A DNA stretch of 64,000 nucleotides from Hymenobacter sp. BRD128 (GCF_013256625.1 NZ_CP053908.1:1612001-1676000), one strand, 5' to 3'; shown: positions 1 through 8,895, numbered from the stretch's first letter. The notes: generated by a model from the sequence alone, not told the origin. A program made the numbers and translations.

Positions 1-341
1 GCTACTGTCGCATAAGCTTCTTCGCGGGGCGTTTCGCGGAAGCGCACCCCGGCGACCTGCATAGCGTGGTAATCGCGCCAGAAGTCGTCGGTAGTAAGAA
101 ACAAGAACACCCGGCCGCCGGTCTGGTTGCCCACCCTGGCTAGCTGCTCCGCGCCATCGGCCTGGGCCAGCAGCAGGGCGCTGCCCCCTTGCCCACCGGG
201 CGGGGCTACCAGCACCCAGCGCTTACCGCCGCCCAGGGGCGTATCGGCCACGACGCGGAAGCCAAGCCGCTGGGTATAAAAGGCCAGCGCCTCGTCGTAT
301 TCGCGCACCACCAAGGCTACGTGGGCAAGTTGTTGATGCAT
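1..341 (-). CDS. VOC-family (glyoxalase/dioxygenase-like) protein, 3' end cut by window edge
   Basis: Reading on the minus strand from the ATG at 341 gives an uninterrupted frame (MHQQLAHVALVVREYDEALAF...) that runs off the left edge after about 113 codons. The N-terminal beta-alpha-beta start, a D-x-A-x-x-F-Y helix, then G-F-x-V are typical of one half of the vicinal-oxygen-chelate fold; the visible part ends within the second half. VOC proteins include glyoxalases, dioxygenases and antibiotic-binding proteins, and the substrate cannot be told from sequence. It starts 81 bp after the hisF stop on the same strand and could be at the tail of the his transcript. Family confident, function unknown. 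Confidence 0.75.
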   Translation of the reverse strand, partial: MHQQLAHVALVVREYDEALAFYTQRLGFRVVADTPLGGGKRWVLVAPPGGQGGSALLLAQADGAEQLARVGNQTGGRVFLFLTTDDFWRDYHAMQVAGVRFRETPREEAYATV

Positions 342-422
342 AACCAGTAAAGAAATTGACACTAGACAGAAATACTAGACAGCAGGAGGGCCCGCCCGTT
401 TCAGGCAGCAAAAATTTACGGC

Positions 423-1214
423 CTACCCTACCGGGCGCATGGCCACTCCTTCGGCCAGCAGGTAGTTTTTGAGACCCGCCACCGATATGTCGCCGAAGTG
501 AAAGACGCTGGCGGCTAGCGCCGCCTCGGCCCCGCCGGGCTGCAGCACGTCGCGGAAGTGCGCCGCCGCCCCCGCCCCACCCGAGGCAATAACGGGTACC
601 CCTACGGCGGCCGCCACCGCCCCGGTTAGCCCCAGGGCGAAGCCGTCGCGGGTGCCGTCGTGGCTCATACTCGTCAGCAGGATTTCGCCCGCGCCGCGCG
701 CAGCGGCTTCGCGGCACCAGGCCACGGCTTCGCGGCCGGCGGGGTGGCGGCCGCCGTGGGTAAAGACTTCCCAGACTTCGTCGGCGGGGCTAGGGCTAGC
801 AGCGGCCTCGTTGGCTTGGCGGGCATCCACGGCCACCACGATGGCCTGCGAGCCGAAGCGCCGGGCCAGCTCATCAATCAGGCCGGGCTCGCGCAGCACC
901 GAGGAGTTGAGACTTACTTTATCGGCTCCGTTTAGCAAGAGCGCCTCCACGTCGGCCACGGCCCCGATACCGCCGCCCACGGTGAAAGGGATGTTGACCT
1001 CGCGGGCCACGTTGCGCACCAACGCGATGAGAGTGCGGCGCTTCTCCACGGTGGCCGTGATGTCGAGCAGCACCAGCTCGTCGATGCCCTCCTGGGCGTA
1101 GCGCGCGGCCAGGGCCACCGGGTCGCCGGCGTCGCGCAGGTTCACAAAGTTAGTACCCTTCACGGTGCGGCCGTTCTGCACGTCGAGGCAGGCAATGAGG
1201 CGTTTGGTAAGCAT
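423..1214 (-). CDS. hisF: Imidazole glycerol phosphate synthase, cyclase subunit HisF
   Basis: HisF is the (beta/alpha)8-barrel cyclase that, with HisH, converts PRFAR plus ammonia to imidazole glycerol phosphate and AICAR. The protein (263 aa from the ATG at 1214) begins MLTKRLIACLDVQNGRTVKG, the family N-terminus with the catalytic Asp in ACLDV; the second catalytic Asp lies in the strand V-A-V-D-A. GGGIG and ASGGAG phosphate-binding loops are present. An in-frame ATG at 1268 would add 18 residues with no family counterpart, so 1214 was chosen. A small Ala/Ser/Pro-rich insertion follows VDARQ. Last his gene of the run, 151 bp after hisA. Very secure. Confidence 0.96.
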   Translation of the reverse strand: MLTKRLIACLDVQNGRTVKGTNFVNLRDAGDPVALAARYAQEGIDELVLLDITATVEKRRTLIALVRNVAREVNIPFTVGGGIGAVADVEALLLNGADKVSLNSSVLREPGLIDELARRFGSQAIVVAVDARQANEAAASPSPADEVWEVFTHGGRHPAGREAVAWCREAAARGAGEILLTSMSHDGTRDGFALGLTGAVAAAVGVPVIASGGAGAAAHFRDVLQPGGAEAALAASVFHFGDISVAGLKNYLLAEGVAMRPVG

Positions 1215-1365
1215 AGGTATCTGCGAAAAAATCAGGTCAAAGTTCTTCAAAAGAGGCCGTAGCCTCATTCGTATGCAGGCAATAATTACTATCGGCAGAA
1301 ACCACGCACGCGTGTAGTACTGTACCCGGCCAGACAGCGGAGCCCCCCGGCGGCCGGAACAACGG

Positions 1366-2100
1366 TTAGTTCAACAAGTCCCTGGCCAGCTCTGCCCGCA
1401 ACTGCGGCTCCGTAATTGTGCCTTCGTAAATGGCCTTGCCAATGATGGCCCCCGCCAGGCCCAGCTCGCGCATCGCTGCCACGTCGGCCACGGTCGTGAC
1501 GCCGCCGCTGGCCACAAACTGCGCCGCCGGAAACTGCTGCCGCAGCGCGGTGTAGGTTTCGGTGGCGGGCCCCTGCAGCTGGCCGTCACGGCTCACGTCG
1601 GTGCAGATAAAGGTGGTGGCCCCGGCCGCCAGGTAAGCGTCAATAAAGCCGGTCAGCGTGCGGTCCGATTGCTCGGTCCAGGCACTCACGGCAATGTAGC
1701 CGTCCTTAAAATCGGCCCCGATGATGATGCGCCCGGCCCCGAAGCGGGCTAGCCACTTCCCCACCAGCGCTGGCTCGCGGGCCGCGATACTGCCGGCCGT
1801 GAGCTGCGCCGCCCCGGCCGCAAACGCCGCCTCGGCCGCCGCCGTCGTCTGGATACCGCCGCCAAAGTCAATGTGCAGCCCGGTGTGCCGGGCCAGGCGC
1901 TCGAGCACCGACAGCTGGCGCGGCGCGCGGGCGCGGGCCCCGTCGAGGTCCACTAAATGCAGTCGCGTAGCCCCGAGCTGCTCGAAGTACTGGGCCTGGG
2001 CCAGGGGGTCGGCGGCGTAGGTAGTCTGCCGGGCAAAGTCGCCGCCGGTCAGGCGCACGCACGCGCCGTTGATAAGGTCAATGGCAGGAATTATATCCAT
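1366..2100 (-). CDS. hisA: ProFAR isomerase HisA
   Basis: HisA (244 aa, normal length) is the (beta/alpha)8-barrel isomerase that opens the ribose of ProFAR to give PRFAR, the substrate of HisF/HisH. The N-terminal PAIDLING carries the catalytic Asp, and CTDVSRDG near residue 170 carries the second acid. DFGGGIQ and ASGGVTT form the two phosphate-binding loops. It lies between hisH (62 bp gap) and hisF (151 bp gap) on the same strand. TrpF-like dual function (PriA) is not expected, because the typical HisA motifs are intact. Very secure. Confidence 0.96.
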   Translation of the reverse strand: MDIIPAIDLINGACVRLTGGDFARQTTYAADPLAQAQYFEQLGATRLHLVDLDGARARAPRQLSVLERLARHTGLHIDFGGGIQTTAAAEAAFAAGAAQLTAGSIAAREPALVGKWLARFGAGRIIIGADFKDGYIAVSAWTEQSDRTLTGFIDAYLAAGATTFICTDVSRDGQLQGPATETYTALRQQFPAAQFVASGGVTTVADVAAMRELGLAGAIIGKAIYEGTITEPQLRAELARDLLN

Positions 2101-2162
2101 TTGAGAAATATACTGGCGCCAGCCTTTCGACCCACGCTTACAGCATGTATTAAATACTACTA

Positions 2163-2831
2163 CTAGGTGAGGTTAGCCGTCAGAAAATTCTTCAGAATCT
2201 GCTCGCCCACCGGGCCGCTTTTTTCCACGTGAAACTGCACGCCGTAGAAGTTGCGGTAGCGAACGCCCGCGCTGAAAGGCTGGCTAGCCGGGTAGCTGGC
2301 CTGGGCGATAGTATAGTCGCCCACCGGTGCGTAGTAGCTGTGTACGAAGTACACGTAGTCGGCCGCCGTGGGTGCGAGCAGGTGGTGCGAGTCCGACTCG
2401 AAGTTCGGGGCGGTCGGATTGCCCAGCCCCGCGAAAAGTAGCGTTTGCAGGTCGTGCAGGTTATTCCAGCCCATGTGGGGCACTTTGTGCGCCGCGTCGG
2501 GCGGCGCGAAGCGCACTACGTCGAAGGGCAGCATACCCAGCAGCTCGGTGCCGCCGGCCGGCCCTTCGGCACTGTGGCGGCCTAGCAGCTGCATGCCCAG
2601 GCAGATGCCCAGAAACGGCTGCGTAAGCGTGGGCAGCACCTTATCCAGGCCCGCAGCCCGCAGCGACTGCATGGCCGAGCTGGCCTCGCCCTCACCCGGA
2701 AAAAGCACCCGGTCGGCCCGCCGGATTACGGCGGGGTCCGAGGTGAGCGTGGCGTTCATGCCCAGCCGCTCCAGGGCAAAAAGCACCGATTGCACGTTGC
2801 CTCCCTGGTAGTCGATGACGGCGATGTTCAT
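2163..2831 (-). CDS. hisH: Imidazole glycerol phosphate synthase, glutaminase subunit HisH
   Basis: HisH hydrolyses glutamine and channels ammonia into HisF. The protein (222 aa from the ATG at 2831) begins MNIAVIDYQGGNVQS, with the class I glutamine amidotransferase nucleophile Cys in GICLGMQLL and the His/Glu pair in VQFHVEKSG. The last motif is usually H-P-E-K-S; Val replaces Pro here, which leaves the catalytic residues intact. An upstream ATG at 2876 would add 15 residues without family support. Cotranscribed between hisB (59 bp) and hisA (62 bp). Confidence 0.95.
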   Translation of the reverse strand: MNIAVIDYQGGNVQSVLFALERLGMNATLTSDPAVIRRADRVLFPGEGEASSAMQSLRAAGLDKVLPTLTQPFLGICLGMQLLGRHSAEGPAGGTELLGMLPFDVVRFAPPDAAHKVPHMGWNNLHDLQTLLFAGLGNPTAPNFESDSHHLLAPTAADYVYFVHSYYAPVGDYTIAQASYPASQPFSAGVRYRNFYGVQFHVEKSGPVGEQILKNFLTANLT

Positions 2832-2890
2832 ACTCAAACATTTGGTTAAGCAGGCAACTTTTTCAAGTTTACCCAAATGATAAATATAGC

Positions 2891-3994
2891 TTACAAGATT
2901 CCTTTCGTGCTGGGAATCACGTGCTGGCCGGCCGGGTCGCGCACCAGGGCCAGCTTAATGGACTTGGCCACGGCCTTAAAAATTGCCTCGATTTTATGGT
3001 GCTCGTTGTCACCCTCACACTTAATGTTGAGGTTGCAGCGGGCCGCGTCGGAGAAGCTTTTAAAGAAATGGTAAAAAAGCTCCGTTGGCACGTCGCCCAC
3101 CCGCTCGCGCCGGAAGTCGGCGGCCCAGACCAGCCAGGGCCGGCCCGAGAAATCGATGGCGGCCTGGGCCAGCGCATCGTCCATGGGCAGCAGGAAGCCG
3201 TAGCGGTTCACGCCACGCTTGTCGCCGAGAGCTTCGTGGTAGGCCGCGCCGATGGCAATGGCCGTATCTTCCACGGTGTGGTGCTCGTCGATGTGCAAAT
3301 CGCCGTGCGTGCGCACGTAGAGGTCGCAGCCGCTGTGCTTGCCCAGCTGGTCGAGCATGTGGTCGAAGAAGCCTAGCCCGGTCTGGCAGTCGGTGTGGCC
3401 GGTGCCGTCGAGGTTAAGGATAACCTCAATGCGCGTCTCGTTGGTGTTGCGCATCACGTGGGCCTTGCGCGGCGGGCGGCGCAGGTGCTCGTACACCCTA
3501 GCCCAGTCGGTGGTGCTGAGCGCGGCGCGCTCGTCGGCCTCGGCGTGCAGCAGGATGGCCTGGCAGCCCAGGTTCTCGGCCAGCTGCACATCGGTGCGGC
3601 GGTCGCCAATCACGTAAGAGTGCTTGAGGTCGTAGCCGGCGGCCGGGTCGAGGTAGCGGGTGAGCAGCGCCGTGCCCGGCTTGCGCGTCGGGGCCGGGTC
3701 GTGGGCAAAGCTGCGGTCGATGAGAATCTCGGCGAACTCAACCCCCTCCCCTTTCAGGATGTCCAGCATCTTTTGCTGGTAGGGCCAGAAGGTTTCTTCG
3801 GGGTAGCTAGCAGTGCCCAGGCCGTCCTGGTTGGTAACCAGGACGAGCTCGTACTCGCCGTCGCGGGCTAGCTGGGCCAGGGCCGTGATGGCGCCGGGCA
3901 CGAAGTCGAATTTATGCCAGGCATCAATCTGGAAGTCGGTCGGCGGCTCGATGAGGATGGTGCCGTCGCGGTCGATGAAGAGAACTTTTTTCAT
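2891..3994 (-). CDS. hisB: Bifunctional histidinol-phosphatase / imidazoleglycerol-phosphate dehydratase HisB
   Basis: A 367-residue fusion carrying the sixth and eighth steps of histidine synthesis. Residues about 1-165 are a HAD-type phosphatase with nucleophile motif FIDRDGT and ADP-style motif IGDRRTD. Residues about 180-367 are the IGP dehydratase with H-x-D (TGHTD), FFDHMLDQL and DEHHTVEDT manganese-binding motifs, and a C-terminal family signature. The fused arrangement is the form known from enterobacteria and many Bacteroidota. It follows the Thg1-like gene by 30 bp, so the non-histidine pair is inserted directly upstream of it. Very secure. Confidence 0.96.
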   Translation of the reverse strand: MKKVLFIDRDGTILIEPPTDFQIDAWHKFDFVPGAITALAQLARDGEYELVLVTNQDGLGTASYPEETFWPYQQKMLDILKGEGVEFAEILIDRSFAHDPAPTRKPGTALLTRYLDPAAGYDLKHSYVIGDRRTDVQLAENLGCQAILLHAEADERAALSTTDWARVYEHLRRPPRKAHVMRNTNETRIEVILNLDGTGHTDCQTGLGFFDHMLDQLGKHSGCDLYVRTHGDLHIDEHHTVEDTAIAIGAAYHEALGDKRGVNRYGFLLPMDDALAQAAIDFSGRPWLVWAADFRRERVGDVPTELFYHFFKSFSDAARCNLNIKCEGDNEHHKIEAIFKAVAKSIKLALVRDPAGQHVIPSTKGIL

Positions 3995-4024
3995 GTCAGA
4001 ATAAAGCGAGCAAAGAAATCGTAC

Positions 4025-4789
4025 TTAGTCAGCTAGGAGGAGCAGCGCGTTGATAAATGCTTCGTAACGCTCCCCTAGCGGCAGTTCCGCATTGGTGGTC
4101 AGCCGGCGGCGGGTGGTTTCCAGGACTTGCTGCGTAAGTGGGTTTGTCCCCGCTTTCTGGTAGTCTTCCCAGTATAAGCCCACGCCGCGCTTTTGCCAAG
4201 CGGGCAGGTCGTTGTAATTAATACCGTGGGCAAACAGCAGGTCGTGCTTGGCCGCAGTACGCAGCCCTTTTACCTGGCCCGTTGCCTCGCCCACCGAGCG
4301 GCCCTGCTTGCGCAGCAGCCAGTAACAGTGCGCATTAAGCGAGTTGCGACCGGCATCTTCCTGCCGCCATCGAAAATAATCGACCACGTCCTGGCGGCGG
4401 GGCAGCTGCGAGATACGGCAATCAAATACCCCCGGCGCCCCGAGCTGCAGCGAGAACCTAGCCGACGCCTCGCCCGCCAGCACGGACGTATATTTGCGCA
4501 GCTTGCGGCCAAAGGAATCTTCGGCCGGATGCAGCAGCAACGAGATTTCGTCGCTCTGCGTGTAGCCGTACACCAGTCGAAAACCGCAATCGAGCAGGTG
4601 GCGGGTGGTAGCCACCATGTAATCGCGCATCCGCTCATCGAAGGGTGCTTCGAAGGCGTGTACCTCCTTGGTCAGGCGCGTGAAGCCGCGCCCATCGAGC
4701 CGGGCTACCAGATAGAGGCCGGGCAGGGCACAGTGGTCGTGCGCCGTCTCGAAGATGCGCAGGCGAGCGTCAAGGTCGTCAAATTTCAT
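4025..4789 (-). CDS. Thg1-like tRNA(His) guanylyltransferase family protein (3'-5' polymerase)
   Basis: 254 aa. Family signs are ARLDGRGFTRLTK (N-terminal metal-binding Asp), YTQSDEISLL (second metal-binding Asp of the palm), and YFRWRQEDAGRNSLNAHCYWLL, matching the Thg1 WRQxDxxxN block. Eukaryotic Thg1 adds G-1 to tRNA-His; bacterial and archaeal relatives are template-dependent 3'-5' polymerases that can repair 5'-truncated tRNAs. Which role applies here is not visible. Its start overlaps the kinase gene stop by 11 nt, so the two are probably translationally coupled, and hisB follows by 30 bp. Its placement inside a histidine operon is notable, since both relate to tRNA-His. Family assignment confident, substrate inferred. 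Confidence 0.88.
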   Translation of the reverse strand: MKFDDLDARLRIFETAHDHCALPGLYLVARLDGRGFTRLTKEVHAFEAPFDERMRDYMVATTRHLLDCGFRLVYGYTQSDEISLLLHPAEDSFGRKLRKYTSVLAGEASARFSLQLGAPGVFDCRISQLPRRQDVVDYFRWRQEDAGRNSLNAHCYWLLRKQGRSVGEATGQVKGLRTAAKHDLLFAHGINYNDLPAWQKRGVGLYWEDYQKAGTNPLTQQVLETTRRRLTTNAELPLGERYEAFINALLLLAD

Positions 4790-5228
4790 CTTGCCAGTCA
4801 GTTATCGCAAATTCCTGATTGCCTTGCACACGCACAAAATAGAGCGTATCAAATCCTTCGGCGCGGGTGGGTAGCTCCAGCCGGTTGCGCGTGGCCCGAA
4901 TGCCCTTATCGGGTATCTGCCGCTCGCCGGGCCGTTGCTGGTTCCGCACCAGGGCTTCGGCGGCGATTGATTGAAAGAAATACCCAACCACTTCAAACCC
5001 GGCGGCGCGGGCGGGCGCGATATAACTCGCCCGCCCCGCCCGGGTGGGATTGGTATTATCCACCACGCACCGCATCTGCGTTTCCAGACACACCTGTAGC
5101 AAGCGCTGCTCCCGATGGCGCGTGCGCAGCAAATCGAGGCTGAGACGCACGTGAGAATGAAAGAAGCGCTGCTGGTAAAACGTAGATTTACCGGTAGCCT
5201 GAATGCCGCAGAAGAGTACGAGTTGCAT
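4779..5228 (-). CDS. P-loop kinase, polynucleotide-kinase-like (AAA_33 type)
   Basis: 149 aa from the ATG at 5228. A Walker A loop GIQATGKST lies at residues 7-15, a VVDNTNPTRAGR block near residue 80 corresponds to the D-N-T-N motif of T4 Pnk-like kinases, and arginine-rich lid segments follow. Such enzymes phosphorylate 5'-OH nucleic acid ends or small molecules. A TTG at 5240 overlaps the hisC stop and would add four residues; the ATG was preferred. It starts 8 bp after hisC and overlaps the Thg1-like gene by 11 nt. A 5'-end kinase followed by a 5'-end-extending polymerase suggests an RNA-end repair pair, which is inference. Zeta-toxin-like or small-molecule kinases are the alternatives. 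Confidence 0.75.
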   Translation of the reverse strand: MQLVLFCGIQATGKSTFYQQRFFHSHVRLSLDLLRTRHREQRLLQVCLETQMRCVVDNTNPTRAGRASYIAPARAAGFEVVGYFFQSIAAEALVRNQQRPGERQIPDKGIRATRNRLELPTRAEGFDTLYFVRVQGNQEFAITDWQDEI

Positions 5229-5236
5229 AGATTCAC

Positions 5237-6301
5237 TCAACTAGCCACCTCAAATTCCTCCAGCGCCGCCAGCAGCTTCTCGTTCTCCTCGGGCGAGCCC
5301 ACCGTGAGGCGCAGCGTGCCCGCGCAGCCGGGCTGGGTGGTGCGGTTGCGCACCACAATGCCGCGGCCCAGCAGATAATCGTACACGGCCGTGGCATCGG
5401 GGCGGAAGCGCACGAGCAAAAAATTGGCATCGGAGGGGAAAACCTCGGCTACGATGGGCAGCGCGGGCAGGCGCGCGGCCAGCCACTCGCGGCCGGCCAG
5501 CAGCTGCCCGCGCAAGCTCTCGAAGTGCGGCGCCGCCCCTAGCGCCGCCAGCGCGTGCTGCTGGGTGGCTTCGGAGATGTTGTAGGGCGGCTTAATTTTA
5601 TTGAGGTAGCCGATGATTGCGGGCGAGGCGAAGGCCATGCCCAGGCGCAGGCCGGCTAGCCCCCAGGCCTTGGAAAAGGTCTGCAGCACCACCAGGTTCG
5701 GGAATTCGGCCAGGCGCGTCGTCCAGCTGGGGGCGGCGGCGAAGTCGGCGTAGGCCTCATCGACCACCACCAGGCCGGGGAAGCCGCGCAGAATTTCCTC
5801 AATAGCTTCGGCGTGCAGCAGATTGCCGGTGGGATTATTGGGCGAGCACAGGAACACCAGCTTGGCTTGCGAGGCCAGCACACCGGCCACGATTGCGGGC
5901 GAGAGCTGGAAATCGGCCGTGAGCGGCAGGCGCTCGATGCGCACGTCGTTGAGGTTGGCGGCCACCTCGTACATGCCGTAGGTGGGCGGCAGCAGCAACA
6001 TGCTGTCTTGGCCGCCCGGCGTGCAGGTGAGGCGCACCAGCAGGTCGATGGCCTCGTCGGAGCCGTTGCCCAGGAAAATCTGGCTCGGGTCCACGCCTTT
6101 CAGTCGGGCTAGCTCGGCTTTTACGGCGCGCTGCTGCGGGTCGGGGTAGCGGTTGAACCGCGCCGGGCCGGTGCTGCCCAGGCTGTTCTCGTTGGCGTCG
6201 AGCATCACCTGGGCATCGCCCTGAAACTCGTCGCGGGCCGATGAGTACGGCTTCATGGCCCGGATATTGGGGCGAATGAGGGATTCTAAATCGAAAGACA
6301 T
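5237..6301 (-). CDS. hisC: Histidinol-phosphate aminotransferase HisC
   Basis: PLP-dependent fold-type I aminotransferase converting imidazole acetol phosphate to histidinol phosphate; 354 aa from the ATG at 6301 (MSFDLESLIRPN). Seen are LDANENS near the N-terminus, the NPTGN turn, VVDEAYADF, and TFSKAWGLAGLRLG with the Schiff-base Lys. An in-frame ATG at 6319 lies on the edge of a palindromic element; longer starts would read through the element, so 6301 was chosen. Downstream come the kinase/Thg1-like pair, upstream hisD. Very secure. Confidence 0.95.
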   Translation of the reverse strand: MSFDLESLIRPNIRAMKPYSSARDEFQGDAQVMLDANENSLGSTGPARFNRYPDPQQRAVKAELARLKGVDPSQIFLGNGSDEAIDLLVRLTCTPGGQDSMLLLPPTYGMYEVAANLNDVRIERLPLTADFQLSPAIVAGVLASQAKLVFLCSPNNPTGNLLHAEAIEEILRGFPGLVVVDEAYADFAAAPSWTTRLAEFPNLVVLQTFSKAWGLAGLRLGMAFASPAIIGYLNKIKPPYNISEATQQHALAALGAAPHFESLRGQLLAGREWLAARLPALPIVAEVFPSDANFLLVRFRPDATAVYDYLLGRGIVVRNRTTQPGCAGTLRLTVGSPEENEKLLAALEEFEVAS

Positions 6302-6315
6302 AGCGAAGTCGTTGC

Positions 6316-6410
6316 TCATGCTGAGCTTGCCGAAGCCTCTTGCTCGCCTCGTTAGGGTAGTGACCCAAGCGGCACGAGCGAGAGGCTTCGACAAGCTCAG
6401 CATGACGTTC
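6316..6410. repeat. REP/MITE-like palindromic element 1 (between hisD and hisC)
   Basis: Imperfect inverted repeat: left arm from 6316 (CATGCTGAGCTTG...), right arm about 6375-6410 ending AAGCTCAGCATGACGTTC. It shares the GCTGAGC/TCGAAGC core with elements at 7737, 23207, 35485, 52446 and 61410. It supplies an alternative in-frame ATG for hisC at 6319. Confidence 0.8.
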
Positions 6411-6412
6411 TT

Positions 6413-7723
6413 TTAAGTAGTTAATACGCCCAGCGCCTCCCGGCGCAACGCCACGGCCTGGGCGTGGGCGCGCAGGCCCTCGGCCTCGGCCATGGGCTCC
6501 ACTACCGGGGCGAGCGCGAGCAGGCCGGCGGGGGCGAGCTGCTGGAAGGTGATTTTCTTGTAAAACGAATCGAGCGACACCCCGCTATAGGCCCGGGCGT
6601 AGCCCCCGGTGGGCAGCGTGTGGTTGGTGCCGGAGGCGTAGTCGCCCACCGCCTCGGGCGTGAGGTGGCCCATGAACACCGAGCCCGCGTTGTAGATATC
6701 AGCGGCTAGCGCCTCGGGAGCGGCCACGGCCAGGATGAGGTGCTCGGGGGCGTACTGGTTGCTGAAGGCTAGCATCGTGGCCACGTCGGGCAGCAGCAGG
6801 CCGCGGCTTTCGGTAAGAGCCTGCCGGGCGATTTCGGCGCGGGGCAGCCGCGGCAACTGGCGCTCTAACTCCGTAACTACGCTGTTTAATACCGTCTCCG
6901 AATCGGTGAGCAGTACCACCTGCGAGTCGGGGCCGTGCTCGGCCTGCGAGAGCAGGTCGGCCGCCACGAAGGCCGGGTTGGCGCTGGCATCGGCAATCAC
7001 CAGCACTTCGCTCGGGCCGGCGGGCATGTCGATGGCCACGCCGCGCTGGGCGGCCAGCTGCTTGGCGGCCGTCACGTAGCGGTTGCCGGGGCCGAAAATC
7101 TTATCCACGGCCGGCACCGAGGCCGTGCCCACGGTGAGGGCGGCCACGGCCTGCGCCCCGCCCGCTTTGATAATCGTGGTCAGCCCCAGCTCCTGGGCGG
7201 CGAAAAGGATGGCCGGCGCGATGGCACCCGTGCCCCGGCCGGGCGGCGTGCACAGCACAATCTCGCGGCAGCCCGCCAGCCTGGCCGGAATGCCCAGCAT
7301 CAATAAGGTAGAGAACAGCGGCGCCGAGCCGCCCGGCACGTAGAGGCCCACCCGCGGCACGGCCACGCTGCGGCGCCAGCAGCGCACGCCGGGCATGGTT
7401 TCTACTTCGGCCTCCACGGCGGCGGGGCGCTGGGCGGCGTGAAAGGTGGTGATGTTCTGAATGGCCTGGCGGATGGCCGCCTGTAGTTCGGCCGGCACCT
7501 GAGCGGCGCCGGCGGCCAGCTCTTCGGCGCTCACGCGCAGGCTAGCCAGGCTGGGCACGCCGTCGAGCTGGGCGGCGTACTGGCGCAGGGCCTCGTCGCC
7601 GCGCCGGGCCACGTCGTCGAAAATCTCGCCGGCGCGGGTTAGCACGGCGGCGTTGCTTTCGGCCAGCGGGCGCTGCTGCAGCGCGGGCCACTGGCTAGGG
7701 TCGGGATTGCGAAAAATCTGCAT
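6413..7723 (-). CDS. hisD: Histidinol dehydrogenase HisD
   Basis: Zinc- and NAD-dependent enzyme performing the last two oxidations from histidinol to histidine. 436 aa, full length. Visible family features are the Gly/Pro-rich [15 protein letters not shown] block, [40 protein letters not shown] (zinc ligand region) and the YAPEHL motif. It sits between hisG and hisC but is separated from each by a palindromic element, so transcripts must read through two large hairpins. Very secure. Confidence 0.96.
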   Translation of the reverse strand: MQIFRNPDPSQWPALQQRPLAESNAAVLTRAGEIFDDVARRGDEALRQYAAQLDGVPSLASLRVSAEELAAGAAQVPAELQAAIRQAIQNITTFHAAQRPAAVEAEVETMPGVRCWRRSVAVPRVGLYVPGGSAPLFSTLLMLGIPARLAGCREIVLCTPPGRGTGAIAPAILFAAQELGLTTIIKAGGAQAVAALTVGTASVPAVDKIFGPGNRYVTAAKQLAAQRGVAIDMPAGPSEVLVIADASANPAFVAADLLSQAEHGPDSQVVLLTDSETVLNSVVTELERQLPRLPRAEIARQALTESRGLLLPDVATMLAFSNQYAPEHLILAVAAPEALAADIYNAGSVFMGHLTPEAVGDYASGTNHTLPTGGYARAYSGVSLDSFYKKITFQQLAPAGLLALAPVVEPMAEAEGLRAHAQAVALRREALGVLTT

Positions 7724-7736
7724 AGCAACGAGCGTT

Positions 7737-7832
7737 GGTCCTGCTGAGCTGGGCGAAGCATCTTGGCCGCTTCGGTGGGTTACTATCCCTACCGGCGCAA
7801 GCGAGATGCTTGGCCCAGCTCAGCAGAACGTT
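7737..7832. repeat. REP/MITE-like palindromic element 2 (between hisG and hisD)
   Basis: Left arm about 7738-7764 and right arm about 7804-7830 pair almost completely (CCTGCTGAGCTGGGCGAAGC with its complement). The loop is about 40 nt. Same family as the other five elements but with a diverged arm (GGGCGAAGC). Confidence 0.8.
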
Positions 7833-7844
7833 CTGTTTAAGTAT

Positions 7845-8696
7845 CTACCCGACGCGCTTCTCAATGGGCAGCACCAGGATGCCCTCGGCCCCGATGGCCT
7901 GCAGCTCGCCGGCGATGTGCCAGAACTTGTCTTCCTCCACCACCGACTGCACCGATACCCAGCCGTCTTCGGCCAGGGGCGTGACGGTGGGCGACTTGAT
8001 GCCCGGCAGCAGGGCCTTTACGGCATCGAGGGCGGCTAGCGGGGCGTTGAGCACGATGTACTTCGAGCGCTGGGCCCGGCGCACGGCCTGCATCCGGAAC
8101 CGCAGCTGGTCGAGCAGCTCCTGCTTGTCGGGGCTGAGGTTGGGAGCGGCGATGAGCACGGCCTCCGAGCGAAAGATGGTTTCGACTTCGCGCAGGCCGT
8201 TGCCGAGCAGGGTCGAGCCGCTGCTCACGATGTCGCAGATGGCCTCGGCCAGCCCGATGCTGGGCGCAATCTCGACCGAGCCCGAAATGGTGTGCAGGTG
8301 GGCCCGCACGCCCTGGCCGGCCAGGTAGTCGCCGAGCAGCTTGGGGTACGACGTGGCAATGCTTTTGCCCTGCAAGTCGGCCACCGAATTGTACTCGGCG
8401 CCGCGCGGCACGGCCAGACTCAGGCGGCACTTGCTGAAGCCCAGGGGTTCGACTTCGAGGGCCGCGCAGCCGGCTTCGACCAGCACGTTCTGGCCCACGA
8501 TGCCGAGGTCGGCCACGCCGTCCTGCACGTAGCCGGGAATATCGTCGTCGCGCAGGTAGAGGATTTCCAGCGGAAAGTTGCTGGCCTCGACCTTGAGCTT
8601 ATAGGACGACGAAACGAAGCTGATGCCGCACTCGCGGATGAGCTGAAGGGAGTCCTCCGAGAGGCGGCCGGACTTTTGAATGGCTAAACGCAGCAT
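7845..8696 (-). CDS. hisG: ATP phosphoribosyltransferase HisG (long form)
   Basis: Catalyses the first committed step, joining ATP and PRPP. 283 aa from the ATG at 8696 (MLRLAIQKSGRLSEDS). The length shows the long form, with a C-terminal ACT-like regulatory domain (about residues 205-283) that is feedback-inhibited by histidine and needs no HisZ. The SGSTLLGNGLREV PRPP loop is visible near residue 170. A longer in-frame start at 8792 would read through the leader hairpins and lacks family similarity. First structural gene of the operon, 198 nt downstream of the leader-peptide stop. Confidence 0.95.
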   Translation of the reverse strand: MLRLAIQKSGRLSEDSLQLIRECGISFVSSSYKLKVEASNFPLEILYLRDDDIPGYVQDGVADLGIVGQNVLVEAGCAALEVEPLGFSKCRLSLAVPRGAEYNSVADLQGKSIATSYPKLLGDYLAGQGVRAHLHTISGSVEIAPSIGLAEAICDIVSSGSTLLGNGLREVETIFRSEAVLIAAPNLSPDKQELLDQLRFRMQAVRRAQRSKYIVLNAPLAALDAVKALLPGIKSPTVTPLAEDGWVSVQSVVEEDKFWHIAGELQAIGAEGILVLPIEKRVG

Positions 8697-8895
8697 GAGA
8701 AAGAAAGCGCCGACGACCCGGGGCGGGCCAGCGGCCAGATTGAACGGCGTTCCGGCGGCTAGGCCCCGGAAACGCCTTCGTATAATACCCAAACGAGGAA
8801 AAAGTTATTTCCCGGCCCAGTGGCGGGGCGGCGGTGGAGACGCGAGCGGCTGGCAAAGGCTACAGGGTAGCGGCCAGCCCGGTTGCCCGGTCTCC
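8697..8895 (-). promoter_or_regulatory. his operon leader with stable hairpins (putative attenuator)
   Basis: The untranslated stretch between the leader peptide and hisG. Immediately after, and overlapping, the leader stop is a three-tier hairpin: GGAGAC (8890-8895) with GTCTCC (8836-8841), GGCTGGC (8873-8879) with GCCAGCC (8848-8854), and GCTAC with GTAGC at the tip. A second stem pairs 8766-8776 with 8746-8755. A T-run (8799-8803) exists, but I could not draw a clean strong stem directly before it, so terminator assignment is uncertain. Position and structure fit ribosome-dependent attenuation. Confidence 0.6.
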
